From: Mactra quadrangularis
Lineage: Eukaryota > Mollusca > Bivalvia > Venerida > Mactridae
Direction of reading: 5' to 3'
NCBI GenBank assembly: GCA_025267735.1
Contig: CM046303.1
Span: 45,335,380 to 45,399,379 of the forward strand
Length of the DNA stretch: 64,000 bases
In this document: positions 31,536 through 45,860 of the stretch, piece after piece
How positions within the stretch are numbered: the stretch's first letter is position 1
How the letters are laid out: each line of letters starts with the position of its first letter
Made by a program: the position numbers and the translations under genes
The notes under the pieces: generated by a model
Seen by the model: only the letters and a program-made list of their open reading frames with translations
What the model was told of the DNA's origin: nothing
Databases searched by the model: none

Positions 31536-34500
31536 GATAATGTATCATAATAAAGCGCTTTACAAGAAACAAAGTCGTCATTTCGTCATTATGAGTTCTG
31601 TTCTGGCCAGTTATATGTACCGAATATTCGAGTTCATAACATGATTTATTATAAAAACAAAGTTAATGTATAGCATTATAAATGTATGGCAACATCAACA
31701 AAACATTTTGTTATAGATTTGCTCCTGAGGATGACAGCACTGGCATCAGTGTCCTCACACTCGTTAAGTACGCTCACATATATTATTTTATGGCCGTCCA
31801 GATATGTCATTCGGTAAAAATAATTTATATAGTTTATTTGCTTATGTAAATTATTAGATCTCATGTTTTGGCATTAAAATAAATGCCCATTTCAATCAAT
31901 CTAAAACTGTGTTGTGTTTTACCTAATCCCATACAAGTTCAACCTTGTCTGTGTTTTTCATGTAATTATTTGGACAATACATAAATAATATTTGTCAACA
32001 AACGAAATTAAAAATCGGTCCCGTATACATTATCGTGTACTAGTTATAACTATACTTTCATTATAATATGCACAGGGAACTATATACATGTATAAGGACG
32101 TACGCATTATTTTATGATCATAAGATATTGGCTCTGGTGCCAGTGGATGGCAGAGAGTTTATTGATTCAATGTCGTTTGCTATATTAGTTAAAGTTCGTA
32201 GCTAACGTAAAAGTCACATCGACTGTGCATGTATACAGATTACAAGCATCTGTATGATGGAAAAATATAATGGTTCAAGTGGACTAGGAGTAGTTTTCGA
32301 TCTCTTATTTTAGATCAGAATAGAACAATACAGACATTTATCCATGGTAATCTTCAAATGTATGTGAAGTCGTCAGTACAGTTACTGCCTGTACTGCTGA
32401 AATTTCTGGCTGTAAAGTTAATATACATACAATCTGTACCTGCTTTTGCCATGGTACAATATGTAACCTCAACGTGTTTGCAACAAAAAACTCAAGCAAG
32501 TCTAAATGTCATAAGGACAACAAGGAACGTTGTTTAAACACGATGAAACTTAAAGTATTATACAACTCCAACTTTAGGTACAATTATATAGTTTGATATT
32601 TAAATAATGATAGCATCGCTACAAGAGTCTGTCTGTGGCATTTCCATTCTAGTTTTATTTACATGTCGTTATTTTCTCCTGTCAAGACTTTCAGCCTCAT
32701 ATATACAATATTGTAACTTCTCACATAAAGTGACGACCTACATTTAACATGGTGTCGTTGCTTACTATGACATTCGAAAGTATTGTGCGTAAATATTGAC
32801 CCCGACCTGTTCTTTATGCAAGAATATTCATTACATTGAATACGAATGTAGTATTAATGCTCGATTACACCGTGACCTTGAGGAGTTAAAACTTAACACA
32901 CAAAAATACTTCTATAATTTTACGATCGCTGTCGAAGTGTAGAATAGGCGTGGTACTGACTTTCGTCGGGATATGTGTAGATAATTATTAGATGCAAATG
33001 TGAAAGGTTAGGTCGGGGCAATATTTACGCACTATACACTACCGTAAAACGCCGGTCCGTCGTCGGATGCCAACGTTTGTTAAGACAAGAATGTCAAATG
33101 GTTGATATTGGGCTATATTAGGTGAGGCTATTAGATCTACAATACAATAAAGCTATAACTACTAGGAGAAACCCACGTGCCTTTATCCGGGCAACTTTGA
33201 TCATATTTGCATGTACATGTACATATTCCCATGCTGTATTTAACCTAGGTCAAACAAGAGTATGTTATGTTCTATTCTGTTCTGTTCTGTTCTGTAAAGT
33301 TAATATGATTTTTACATGTTTTGACAATATTTCAAATAAGATTTTTTCTGAGACATTCTTACATAACGCTAAGCATACGAAATATAAACGCGACAAAGAG
33401 TTTTTGAGTGAAGTCTCATAGGCTCTGACACTGTGATTATGACAATACTCTGATCAGATTAGCTTATGTAATACGAACTTCCTTGTTATTTTATAACCCT
33501 AAACAGTATTAAGAGATTAATTCTTGTCTTGTTTTTATCAGTTTTTTTATAAAATGTAATCATAAATGTCAATATCTTCAAGTCTTAGACAGAATTTGTT
33601 TCCAGGAAATTGTAAATTGTTAATATTCATGGCATCGTCTTGAATTCTTAAGAACAGAGACCTCTTAAATAACAAATATTGTTTTTCTAATTCCGTTCTT
33701 TAAGACGATTTTCTTATTGAAGTTCATTTCAAGTTTACACTGTCTATGATATTAAGTGGAATTGTGTATAAATTGTCATATTTTTTACTGTAGAATCTCA
33801 ATGACCCTAGGTTTAATATTTCTGCAGTTTGGACGCAACAATCTACTACGTACTATATGAAGTCCATAGAAGTGCACATCTCAAGATACGTGTGCACTAT
33901 ATAGTCTTTAATAAAGTACATCCCAAGTCCAGAAACCCTCCAAATCATCCAAATCCTTGGCTCCTCGTTTTAGCATTTGACACTCATACTGACTTTTTGG
34001 CCTTAGTAATTAGAGCATAGGTGACGGTTCATGAAAGAGAGAATAAACATTCAGAATAAACGCAGAAATCCTCTAAATCACCGGTCCTCACTTTAACACT
34101 TGACACCCATTCTGACTTTACCGTCTCAGTAATTAGACCTCAGTTAATGTTCTATCGTATTCTATAGAAAATATATTCAGATATAGCGAGAGAGACTTTT
34201 TTAATCATCGATTTCCACTTTAGCACCCCCTCTTCCAATTGATCTCTTTCTCCTTGGCATGGTCTCTCAGCAGAGATATAAAATCATAAGAGGGCTGGTA
34301 ATTTAGTGATTAATTAATAGTCAGAATCGATACTATTGTCATTAATTTTACCGTACATAGGAGAGAAACATTGATGGTCATCTATAGCACAGGGCATTGG
34401 GAGAACATTGTGTGTTAAAGATTTAAAAACCATCGAGGGTTTATATCTGTTAATACGTGAATTTGAACTTGCTAGGAGCAGATATTCAGTACAATATACA

Positions 34501-34744
34501 TACACCAGGACTTTTAGGCGAAACGACACCAGTAGTAATCATTTTTCTGCATTGACAAGCTTACATTGAAGTATCTAGATTTCAAAATTAGAATGTATTC
34601 ATTTGTAGGATAGGAAATATTTGTTTCACTATTGTGATCAAACAATGATTATAATTTACAATTCAAGCCCAAGATTAGTTGCCTTATTTCATTATTGTAA
34701 ATACGGATGCATAAGTTATATACATTGATTCATCGCCCACAGTA
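31536..34744. other. Presumed intron, no supported genes
   Basis: No exon was recognised. A short (TTCTG)n run lies at 33269-33296. An approximately 125-base direct repeat lies at 33935-34030 and 34055-34160 (landmarks CAGAAA(C/T)CCTC, AAATCA, TTTAGCATTTGACAC or TTTAACACTTGACAC, AGTAATTAGA). The rest is AT-rich and apparently unique. Confidence 0.45.
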
Positions 34745-34839
34745 TCACCTTCTTATAACAAACAGTCACATGACAACACCAGTCACCACAAAACCACTCC
34801 CTGCTACTTCACATTCTCTACCACAATCATCTCTATAAG

Positions 34840-35510
34840 CATTTAAACATAATCCTGCATCTTATCGCAAGGACAAAGCCAAAGACAAGTAAAGAACATT
34901 TTATTGCTTCCATTGGTAGACATGCACTTACTGGAGCCAAATCCGACTGATACTACTTTAACATCAACCAATATGGCGGCCAATATGGCGGAGTTAAGCT
35001 CTTTTATGCATGTGAGCACATATTTACAAAATGTGGTCCTAAACTGAAGCAATGATAAGTTTTAGCATATGGGCGTCCGTTTAAACATCGTGTACCATTC
35101 AAAGAAAAATCATTGAACAAGAAACTTCATTGAACTTCAAAGGATTCATCAAACAATTAAAGTCATGTATCGTATCGGCATTCACGATTTATAAACATCG
35201 CGTATTGTGTCCCTATAAATCAATACATATTCTATCAGAAATGTCCAAACAACAGGCAGCACTAATCCGAACCAATATTAAATCATAAACTTGTTATCCA
35301 TCATAAAATCAATCACATAAATGTTTAATGACAACAACTGTTGTTTATATATTGATTGACAGGCGATATCTTCATTAATCAGGGGTTTATAACAATCATA
35401 CTGATTGATGAATATACTGACATTGTATATCAGTTCACGATGATGGTTTAAATGTTTATTAACAATATTCATAATATGCTATACATCGCTCTTCTTCTTT
35501 AACATTTTAT
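34840..35510. repeat. About 700-bp sub-repeat, copy 1 (single)
   Basis: Landmarks in order: AATCCTGC, GCACTTACTGG, ATCCGACTGATACTACTTTA, AATATGGCGGCCAATATGGC, GTATCGTATCGGCA, TTGATTGACAGGCGATAT, TTGTATATCAGTTCACGA. The same order occurs at 48100-48775, 48880-49545 and 60745-61415. No coding frame is conserved. Confidence 0.7.
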
Positions 35511-35559
35511 CAGAAAGCCCCGCCCGGGAATCGAATTTGGGTCCATGGCTTTCTCTAAC

Positions 35560-36390
35560 CTATGCAGGAACCTTATTTGATGTCATTCCATCTGATATAT
35601 CATATAAAGGTTTTGCAGATGACCACACTGCCAATAAAAGATTCTGTCCTAACAATCAGAATGAAGAAGCAAATGCCATATTACCGAACTTGAAGATTGT
35701 GCCCTAACAACAAATTCATGGATGAATTAAAAAGAAAAACTCAAAGACTGAGTTTATCATGTTTGGAAGCAAAACACAGTTGAAAAAATGTTTAACCCAG
35801 TCAATTAATATTGCTGGTGAAACTATAAAATCTGTGAAGACTATTCGGTATTTAGGGGCATTTCTTGATGTAACTTTAAGCTTTAAGATCACATCAAAAC
35901 AAAAAGTAGTGGTTATGTCCTACATTGATTACTGTTATCTGATTTTGTATGGAATCTCAAAATGTGATCTATGCACATTTCAGCGAATTCCAAACATGTG
36001 TGCCAAACGTAGTATTAAGGTTAAAAACCAGACAGTTCAAAAGATGCTTTGTACTCACTGCACTGGTTACCAGTCAAAGCAAGAATCAACTATAAAATAT
36101 GTACTTTCATGTACAACTGTTTTACTGGAAATGCACCTGCATATCCGACTGAAATTCTCCAAAAGCCTGTACAAAGCAGATCTGGTCTTAGATCTGCAAA
36201 ATCCAAAGACCTGAATTTTGTGGTACCAATAAATAAGAAAAAAACACATTCAGTTACAGAAGCTTAAGTACAGTAGACCCCATGCTATGGAATAAGCTAC
36301 CAGATGATGTCAAATTATTTCCTACTTTGGATGTGTTCAAAAAACGATTGAAAACTCACTACTTCTCTACTTTTTATGATCTATTCTAAA
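35560..36390 (+). mobile_element. 3' end of a Jockey/CR1/L2-type LINE reverse transcriptase, decayed
   Basis: GFADDH at 35609-35626 is the reverse-transcriptase catalytic box. Downstream, in shifting frames, are IRYLGAFLDVTLSFK, YIDYCYLILYGISK and LHWLPVKARINYKI. Near the end come WNKLPDDVK and FKKRLKTHYFSTF. These are the usual order of the RT C-terminus in this LINE group. There are several frameshifts and a short internal loss between the LGAFLD and YIDYC blocks. No endonuclease domain is seen, so it is 5' truncated. Present in tandem copy 1 only. Confidence 0.85.
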
Positions 36391-36990
36391 ATTGACGTGG
36401 CTAGTTAATGCCTAAACATACAATGGTAAACCTATTTAGTGATTAAGTGAACTCATTATGACGTGGGATAAGAGGACTGCCTCTCTGTCAAAACATCCCT
36501 TGTTTTATATGACTGCATTACTGCTTAAAATAAGGGTTCCCTTTAAAGGTGATGTTTCGACACCTTTGGGGATGTATTAAGGGCTCTTTAAAGGTGATGT
36601 TTCGACATCTTTAGGGAAATGTCTGGTTGTCAGTGGCGTTATGTAACACTGTTTAGAATGAGTCCGGTAAACAGTAGCATCATGTTATACAGTTCATGAC
36701 TACAACATTCAATATCAAATAAATAAAAACAAATGTAAAAATAAAGTCGAATCATGAACTGTGATTAATGTAGGTCCTATAAACTTGATATATGATCACA
36801 CTATATAACATCATGTGTGATAAATTTTATTTCGTTTTGTATTATTGTATATATTTATGGTGCAGGGTTTTTACTTATTTATTATTGTTATTATTAATCT
36901 TTTTGTACAACGCAATTGAATATGAAATATAGAAATAGGCGTTTAATCAAATGAAGAAGTTTATGTTTAAGTTAAAGTTTAAGCTTTTAA
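36391..36990 (+). other. Probable LINE 3' UTR and flank
   Basis: The stretch after the RT frame contains a duplicated AAAGGTGATGTTTCGACA(C/T)CTTT(G/A)GGG phrase (36546-36573 and 36592-36617). It has no counterpart in copies 2 and 3, whose sequence rejoins copy 1 at about 36992. It is likely part of the same insertion. Confidence 0.5.
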
Positions 36991-37170
36991 ACGGAATATA
37001 TTTTTCTGTTACTTACCTTATATGTATTAAAGAGCTGTGGGTTATAGCATACTAGCAGATGTATGGTCTGTTCACCATCATTATGCATTGGGGAAAACAT
37101 TCCGTGGTACTGGGACATCGGCTTGTTTTAATCTATTTACGTGTACAAAGGCTATCATTAGACTTTTTGT
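36990..37170 (-). other. Candidate minus-strand exon with strong donor, copy 1 (broken)
   Basis: On the minus strand, an open segment ends ..EQTIHLLVCYNPQLFNTYK at AAG|GTAAGTAACAG (donor at about 37016). Relative to copies 2 and 3 one base is missing upstream and an in-frame stop is present, so an open frame is not preserved further 5'. Function unknown. Confidence 0.3.
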
Positions 37171-38517
37171 AGTTTTGAAGGTTGAGGTCGATGGATTGAA
37201 GAAGTAACTTTTCGAACAGAACATTTTGTTGAAACCTTTAATCTCTATGCATTAAAATAAACCATTTTATAGATTGTTTGATTGATGCAAATAGAAACAC
37301 CATAAACCTTTTTTATGAAAAGACCACAAGGGTTGATATTTAAAGTGATTAATTGCCAGCATAGGTTGGTTGGTTCCTTAAATAAACAAATCGATTTCTT
37401 GTTTCTGTCCATGCGTGTAATGAATTAAATGGTTTGCAGAGAGACAAATACAAACACCAGAATTGTGCAATACAACGGAATTAAATTGTTAAAATGATAT
37501 GATTGCTTTGTAAAATACAAATTCAGAAGGTTATATTTGTCATGTATTGATTGTAGGCATTTGATATAACCAATAAATTTGTTCTCATCACTGGAAACTA
37601 ATTATCACACTAATTTATTACCATATGGGTATTTGTGTTGAAAAGTATTCGTCGTTAGAATGAACAATCTTCATTCCATTTTCAGTAAACGTTAAGTTGG
37701 AGCAGCTAAATGGGATTTGAGCTAGCACTTATTGTGCATGACTACAGAAACCTTTGTTAATGTACAGATTAAAGTTTACACTAGTTACCTTACTAATGCA
37801 AGTTGTATCTTAATGAATGCATATCATACTTATAAAGACAATCTTTATATACATGTGCATTGTCAGAAGTGAAAGCGTTGTGTACACACAAAAACCATAA
37901 CTCCAGCTGATTTAGTTTTGTGTTTGTTATCCTTTTCTGATTTCCTATTAGATAAATTGAATTGTATTTCACCTACATAATTGACACGGGTGGGGTTTGC
38001 TTCACATTGAGGTGCTATTGTTAGTGGATACTATAAACATCACTATCACCATCAATACAGTACGTGTAGCAGTAAAGTTTACGATGTATTAAGTTTAACT
38101 ATTGATCTGGTGTCATTATTACTAGCGACTCTCTTTCTGTACTTGCTATACACAGTTCAGTTCTGTTCCTATTGTCAGGCATTTGTAAGGACAATTATCC
38201 TTCCATTTTCCATATTTGTAGACGATAACATAGATAGGGGTCTGAGTGTTTTAGTGCAATCCCTTTAATGTTATGTCTCCCGTGGACTTTTCTCTAGGGA
38301 TTTCCATTCAGTTAATACTAACTAGTATAATATATTTTTATAAGTTTTTTATAAGTTTATGTTTGACACTCCTCTACATCTCTTGTACACATAGTCAAAT
38401 GACTTGCAAAATTAGTTAGGTTTTTATTCTTAGATGAAACTTATTCATGGAGCTATCTGTCATTCCTTTTGTAATGAATACATTAGAAAAACCAATGTTT
38501 TAATTATTATCATACAT

Positions 38518-38661
38518 TGAAGTTCCGCTATTAGAACCATACAATTCGGTGGTCTTAATATGGGGCCATGTTCTTCACAAATCAAGCTTTGGTTACTTAA
38601 TTACCGTCGAAAAATCGCACGAATATGTAATTACCAAGTTGGCCTTTAAAGCGGAACTTCA
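38518..38661. mobile_element. MITE with TGAAGTTCCGCT termini
   Basis: TGAAGTTCCGCT (38518-38529) and AGCGGAACTTCA (38650-38661) are perfect 12-base inverted termini of a 144-base element. I did not find it in copies 2 or 3. Confidence 0.65.
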
Positions 38662-39929
38662 CTATATTAAAGACCCTTTATTCGCGTTTGAAATAATTCA
38701 ACTAGTTGTTCTTTCCTTTAATTAATCATATGTTAGTTTCGTTCATTTGTGAAGCATACATTTCTTTTAATGTTGTAGCATACATTTCGTTTATTATTTT
38801 ACTATGTTACATCTAAAGTTTCTAACCACGCTAATGACATTATTAATTTAAAGTTAAGAATGTGTATCAAGTAAAAATAACAAACTCAAACATATAAAGC
38901 ATCAGAAATGTATTTATTCCCCACCATTCGCTTTTCTTGTTACAACAAATTAACACATTTGCTCCCCTGGAGTAAAACTGGCATAAGGCAGATACATATA
39001 TTTGTTTTGTCAGACACTCCTGTACATCTCTTGTACAAACAGATAAGTGACTTGCAATTTATGTTAGGTTTATTCTTAGATGAAACTAATTTTAACGTAG
39101 TTGCTTCTGTGTGGGAATATGCAAACAAATTCAGACGGAGTAAGTCATGCATTTGAAAAAGACGAGTATTCAATTAATTTTGTTAATTCAAATTTATGCT
39201 AATGCCGCATGTTTATTGGAAGTACTGACCTTTAACTAAGTCATGCTACATATACGAGTACGTACTATTTGTTTTTCAGTCAGCTGAGCTGTCTCCGTAA
39301 AACACCGTTGTTGATCCTGAATTAGCCGTTGTTTAGGTTTTACACCGTTCTTCTTACATGAACAAACGATCAGAACAGACAATCACTCTCTTGCACTACC
39401 CATTCATTCCATTTTCGTCCCGTATCCAACGGCTACAACCATCATCCATAAAAGTGCCATCACGGCATAAAAGTAGCTATATCTGACAAATTATGTGTTA
39501 GAATAGCAAAGATGATTATATATATATAATAGCATGTTTTAAATCACTTTTATAACCGAGTTTAATGCCTTAAAACTTGTGACAGGAATATAATAAAGAC
39601 AGAATTATGTTGCTGTAGGCGGTAAAAATAATTGATTGAATCTATATCTTAGAACGAGCTGCCAACTTTGTAGTTCTTTTAGTGACAAGAACAACCTGTT
39701 TAATGGCGTGAAATCTATCTCATTCTGTATCAAATACACCAGTGTGTTTGATAACAGAATTTTCAAAGATATATCGCTTCTCAATTACTGTGTGGACATA
39801 TTCATCATTTGTAAAAACACAAGCTTCCATTGTCTGAATGTTTAGTACATTCTAGTTTCTTTTTGCTGTATTGTGAAAATATTTACATCATAGATGAATC
39901 ACTTTCAAGCCTACTTCTTGTCTCCCAGT

Positions 39930-40075
39930 ACTGAACTGATAGAAAAAAGTTCCTTGCTGAAGGAAACAACGAGATGGGTGTTGACGTAGTTCGAACTAAA
40001 ACAGAGCTGACTATCCAATTAATGTCAAAGTTTGTCATTACCACTCGACCACACCTCCTCCTTTATGCCAAAATG
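39930..40075. repeat. SINE-like repeat inside unit copy 1
   Basis: CCAGTACTGAACTGATAG, CTTGCTGAAGGAAACAACGAG, GACGTAGTTCGAAC and CCACTCGACCACACCTCC occur in order. The second tandem unit has the same at 52265-52400. The CTTGCTGAAGGAAACAACGAG block resembles the CTTGCTCAAGGAAAT block of the repeat at 17735-17965. Confidence 0.5.
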
Positions 40076-42318
40076 AGAGGCCCATTTAAGCAAATGTCTT
40101 CTTTTTAGTTATACATTTGTTCAACATATACGAGGATAAACATTTCCTAGGTCTTTGCCATCCCAGGACAAAGAACTCCGCCAAATTGTCGAAAACAGCT
40201 GGATAAAGCACTTTGTACTATTAAGAAGCTGCAAAGGTCTCCTGGTCATAAGCCATTGAAAAAAATGCTCTTTTAAAAAATAACAATTCATACCATGATT
40301 ACAATCTTCCTCGGTTTTTCGATAAAGACAGTCGATAAAAGTCAAGTTAGTTCACTGTTTCAATCCGAGGACAATTATTCCTTAGGCAAATAAAACATCT
40401 CAAAACGAAAGGAGTGTCACAATCCTTGCAAATAAATCAGTAAGGGTACTATAAAAACACTTGAGACAAGATGGCGGTACACTAAGACTATAATAAGAAT
40501 ATATTTGGTATGGACTGCAGTGATATATCAAATCTGATGGAGAAACTCTGCCTATATAGTATAACTATTGTAGATTCAATTTCGCACTGAATTGACTTAT
40601 TTATTGATCCCTGGCGTGTACGTATATATGATTTATATTAACGGAGGTTTGTTTTGCTTTTAGGATTCTTTTACCCACATCGCGATTAAAACACTACAAA
40701 TAGTACTTCAAATTTGACCCATCTTGAACTAGTCTCTTTTTTGGCGATTTTCCTTAATTACTGAAACTTACAGCCCTGGTAAAGGATGATGGGGAAGTGT
40801 CAAAATATTAGATTGACCTGTTTCAAGATCAAGAGCATTTAACCTTCTAAAAATGTATACGGTAATTAAGTAACTAGATTATACTGGAACCAGGTTGCAT
40901 TCTCAATAGGAGACTTTACCTAAATTTCGCAACAGTTAGCAACAGTTAATAACAGCAGTTTTACGTGCACAACTGCTAGCCTACCTTTTGGTCTATGAAT
41001 AGCGAATGTCAAGCTATGCCGACAGGGTACATTTGTGATGCAATGGTATATTATATTAACGGTAATAATCCAGAAAAGGGAATGGCTATTAAAACTATTA
41101 AATAACATGTTGTTTCTGAGCAAGATCACATTCCTCATGAATGTTAACCTTGAAATGTGCAAAATATACTTTACAACACCACAATATGCCAAAATCTATA
41201 GTTTCAAACATGAATGACAACACGATGTCTATAACTCCGACAATAAGTGAACCATTCGAAATTCCTCGGTGATTGTCTAAGCAAATATTCGTAGAAGATC
41301 GCCGTGGTGATCCGAAATTAAGTGAACATGTTCACACTTAAAGCCAGAATTAACTTTATTTGTACATATTCAAGTAAATAACAAGTACATTTTCGCCTTA
41401 AGTAACTTTTGGAACCATCTACAAAATCCGATAAATGTCTTGCTGTGTGTTTTGTTTATATCTCACGTGTTTTTGTTCTATCTGTGTGCTTTGTATACAT
41501 GTACTAAAATTAATTTTGTAAACATGGCTTGTTAGCTTTTGCACTTTTAAGGCTGACATTCCATAGATTCGTGAACGTGGTTCGCATTCATGTCTGTGTC
41601 TTTATTCGCTTATTTGATTTCCGCAAAATTCTATTTAATACTTCCGTCACTCTATGCGTATTTAAACGCATTAGAGCTAATTAAGTGTTTATTCGTAGTT
41701 GTCAGAGATTTATACAATGTAGATATTACTCACTTGTATTTATATAGATGATAATGATTTTTTTTCTGAATATATTCATTTCTCACTGTTTTTGAAAGTT
41801 AGGCTTGTCTTTTGTTAGAATGAAACGCCAAGTTTAAAAAATCACTTATGCTACACATTGTCTTGTTTACTTTGTTATTATTGTACATGGAAAATATCAA
41901 TACAATACTTCAATACTTTTTAACATCGTGGTCTGTGAACTTGGTAAACCGTTCTATTGGAAGACATGAATCAATAATATGTGAAAGTGAATAGAAGACA
42001 CCCTTCTGAGAGTTCTGATATAACATTCTAAACCTTAAAGAGATTAACTAGTTTGGTTTCCGTCTATCATTTTATCTAGTGGGCTGAGTTTATGGATTAT
42101 GATATTATAATTTGTGAACACCATTTTTTCTCATGCACTTTAAACCGTTTATCAATACTTTTTACTTTTTTATTTTGTTGTTTACGGCAGTCGAATTACC
42201 CAACAAACTAACGCATAAAGACTTATCGAGTACTGGTTAAATAAAATTGTCCAGAAGGACCATCTTCAGTCTTTTCACACACTTCTACCTGAGAAATAAA
42301 CTATTTTGTAGTTGTGCC

Positions 42319-43109
42319 TTGAGCCTGTCTCACACAAAACACACGGCTTATACGGTTGGCCACCCGTGTAAAATGTTCATACAACCAAACCAATCGTGTT
42401 CTGATCAGAGTTACATTCGGGACACTCGAGAGTATCCGTTAAAGCCGTGTATCAACTGGCAGCCGCGGCCGAGGCGTAGTGGTTAGCATGTCTGGCTTCG
42501 AATCCGGAGATCGCGGTTTCGAGCACGGTCGCGGTAGGTCATACCCTATACATGAGTTGTTTACCTCGTGGTAGGGTAAGTTAGTACTAGTGATAGAAAA
42601 AGTGTCCAGGAAACCTATAGTAGGAAGAGCTGGCCTTCGTATATAAGACCTAAATATGTGTTGAATACGACGTTAAAAAAACAACTGGCACGGATGTCAT
42701 GTCCGTGTATGCTCCTATAAATGATCGTTCAAGACCGTATGACACCGTATTATACAACCTAACATGAACTCCTCTACATAACTGAGCTCAATCGTGTCAA
42801 TATCGTATATAAAGCGTATGTAACAAAAAGTCGGCGGGACCGTATGTAAACCCTGTGAATGCCGAGTAAATCGAGTAAAGGTCGTGCTTGATCGTACTTG
42901 ACCGTACCAGACCGTACTTGAAACCATCAAACAATCGTAAAAATCGTATGCAAGTCGTGTTAAAATCGTCACAAACCTTGCTTGACTGAGTATATCCGTG
43001 CTTTATTCGTGCACACTCGTGCTACATTCGAGTCTAGCTCGTACTACCGTATTTACCCCCGAGTATATCGTATAGGAACTGTCCAACCGTGTTCTGTGTG
43101 AGACCGTCT
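42319..43109. mobile_element. TIR transposon, non-autonomous, present only in copy 1
   Basis: CCTGTCTCACACAAAACACACGG (42324-42346 region) and CCGTGTTCTGTGTGAGACCG (43087-43106) are inverted ends. Copy 2 has the uninterrupted site near 54990. The interior holds a SINE (42461-42690) and then a field of short ATCGTAC / GACCGTAC / TCGTGC words (42780-43080). No transposase frame. Confidence 0.7.
42461..42690 (+). repeat. tRNA-derived SINE nested in the TIR transposon
   Basis: The head has a tRNA-like GCGTAGTGGTTAGCATGTCTGG (A box) and CGCGGTTTCGAGCAC (B-box-like). A body with GTTTACCTCGTGGTAGG follows. The tail has TTGAATACGACGTTAAAAAAAC, a terminus familiar from mollusc SINEs. About 230 bases, fairly complete. 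Confidence 0.7.
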
Positions 43110-43589
43110 TAACAGGCTGCGCAAAGGACAAATTGATGTTTTGGCTCTGTACGATACGGTTTCTACCGTTAGCCTTGATTGAACGCATTCCTGCAGATTG
43201 CTTAGTGAATAAACTATTATACATTAAGTACTATGAGTTTAAATGTCAAGGCATCGCAAGGTGAAACTAGGGAAAGACTTAATGTTTTAAATCATCGGCT
43301 TATAGCATTGTAGTTGAAAAACACATCACCCTTAAGATAACTTGCATTCAACTCTATATGAAGAACGAACAAGAACAAATCAATAGATTATGCTACTTGA
43401 AGATCATGTCTTAAAATAAAACATGAAGAATTAATGTGATCATTGCAAGGTTAATGAGAACAGTTCTTGTTTAATGATTGTATTGTGGTGTCTTCGTAAG
43501 CCTACTTTAGTACGCCCTGGTGAGTTGTTGGACAAATACAACAGGAAATAATAAAATTTATTACTTATATAGGGTATTATTTTATATGA

Positions 43590-43870
43590 TATATCTTATT
43601 ATAATACATTTCTAGTATATTATTGTTATACTTTATTTAATGTTATTAACGTTTTATTTTTATTGTTATTGTTGTTATTATTGCTTAGTTGTTCTATTGT
43701 AATTATTGTTTAATTGTTTATTGTTATAATTGATTAATTGCTTTAATGTTGTTATTGTTTAATTGTTATCGTCGTTAAGTAGTTAATACTGTTTTATTGT
43801 TCTCTTCTGTTTTATTATTTTTTATTAAACGTGTTGTTGATATTGTTTTGTTGTTATTATTGTTTTATAA
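43590..43870. repeat. TTATTGT-rich low-complexity tract, copy 1
   Basis: Irregular runs of TTATTGTTG and TTTAATTGTT. The matching tract in copy 2 is at 55440-55760, with different length and repeat order. Confidence 0.8.
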
Positions 43871-45860
43871 CATTATGATACAATGTCAATTCAGTAAGTG
43901 TTAGAACAATTCAAATTTATCAGGTTGGAACAAAATCTTGTGACATTTAACTTCAATATCTGGTCAGGCCTAAAATCAAGGAGATTCAGAACGACTGATC
44001 GGGAGTGCCACTAAAATGTCTATCGCACAAATTTCATGGAAAATCATGTGAAAGAGTCCATTCCATAAATATACAAGATCAATGAAGAACTTCTCTTTCT
44101 TATATAGTTCATATGTAATCAATATTGGAGAACTAAAGAATAACATTTTAATGGAAATATGAGGTTCTTTATTTCCTGTCTGTCAGTTCTTGTCTACTGT
44201 GCGCGCATGTTTTGTCAATACCTTCCTGCAGAATGTATGTACTAAGATTGAATTTTGTTCTAAGACATCAGCCCTCTGCACTCGGCGATCAGAGTGTATT
44301 AAGATGCCAGGGACGTTTAAGTACAATTTCGTACCATATGCAATCTACAAAATGTATTAGGAAGAGACACAGTAACGTTTGAATCCCCTTTTTACGTTTA
44401 TTCCACTTTGAAGAAAGTTTTTTGTAACCATTTCACTGCAAAATTCTCGATACTTTTTACTTCAATGAGCCCGTACTAGTTTTGCACTGAGCCATCTATT
44501 TGGACTTCGTATGTAAATTAAATCAAGCACATTGAAAATTTCATCTTGTTACGTGTTTTAGACATCTTAAATATACTGAAGTTATTTTATTATGTATTTC
44601 GAGAAGCAGGGATGTTACAAATAAAATTATGTACATGTATAAATTCAAGCTTCTGTGGGTAAAGAGGATATGACACATACTTTTAGAAAAAAATGGTATA
44701 CAAAGTACTTTATTTTGACAGAGTTGATGCACCCTAACCCTCTAAACAGAAAAAAAATAACTTGTAAATTTGAAGTTAATTTGGACATATATTACACCGC
44801 GTGTGTTAATAGATGAAGTTGCGCAGGAATGATACATGAAAAATAGGTAAACATCTACTTATTACTTTTAAGGTTAACTTTTCTAACAAGTTGCATTATT
44901 AATTGTGCATGCTACATTGTAACATTAGTAAAGATATTCAGCCAAAGCTATGTATTGTCAATTTTACAACTACTTTTAGATATTATACATTACTACATGT
45001 TCCATAGTACCAAAATTGTTCAGAGCATTTTCAGTGCATGATTCATTAAGAATTTATACATTTATACACATATTACCGAACTATGAACAAAATCCAAACC
45101 AAGAGTTTATTTTTTTACGCGTAAAATTTACTAAAATAACATGTGAGGGATAATCCTATGGAGAAAATGTCATTTCACACAAATTAAGATTGATTGTATT
45201 TCTCTAATTTCCGTTAAAACATTTATTGGAGAACTTTCTAAAGTTGTTTTCACAATAACGCTGTTTCAGGATAATATGTTTGTATTCACAACTTCTGGAA
45301 TCTAATTAGCTTGTCAATTTTACATTGACGTTGAGGCAGTGTGTTCTCATAGTACACTGAATATTTAAATTGACAAAAATATGTTAAATGGTGAATCCAT
45401 AAGCAACCGACAAGCTTCCAGAACAAAAGCTCTGTAATTTTATTGTTTTCGTCTCAGAACCGTGCCGCCTGCTTATGGATGAATCTGTCATTTTTTTTAG
45501 ACATTGAGCTTAGCTTTTTTTGCCAAATAATTATTTTTACTTGATTCAAATATTATAAACATTGCATTTTACAAAATTACAGTATAACATCAGCATGTAC
45601 AGTATTCATACTTAAGATAAGCTATGGTACACCATTCAATATTATATAATAGTGTTACTTCTGAATTATTGATGAATAGCGTTTGCCTATCCCAGCTATC
45701 GGTATCATCAAATTTACAAATTATAAAACGTTATCACGCATACTTATTATGGTAGGGGCAACCAAAATGGACGAATATTTGATATTCTTGTACCAAAACT
45801 CTCTACATAGGTTACCTACCTTTATTGTAAGAGCTTGTGGCGTCACTGGTGCTGGAGGTT

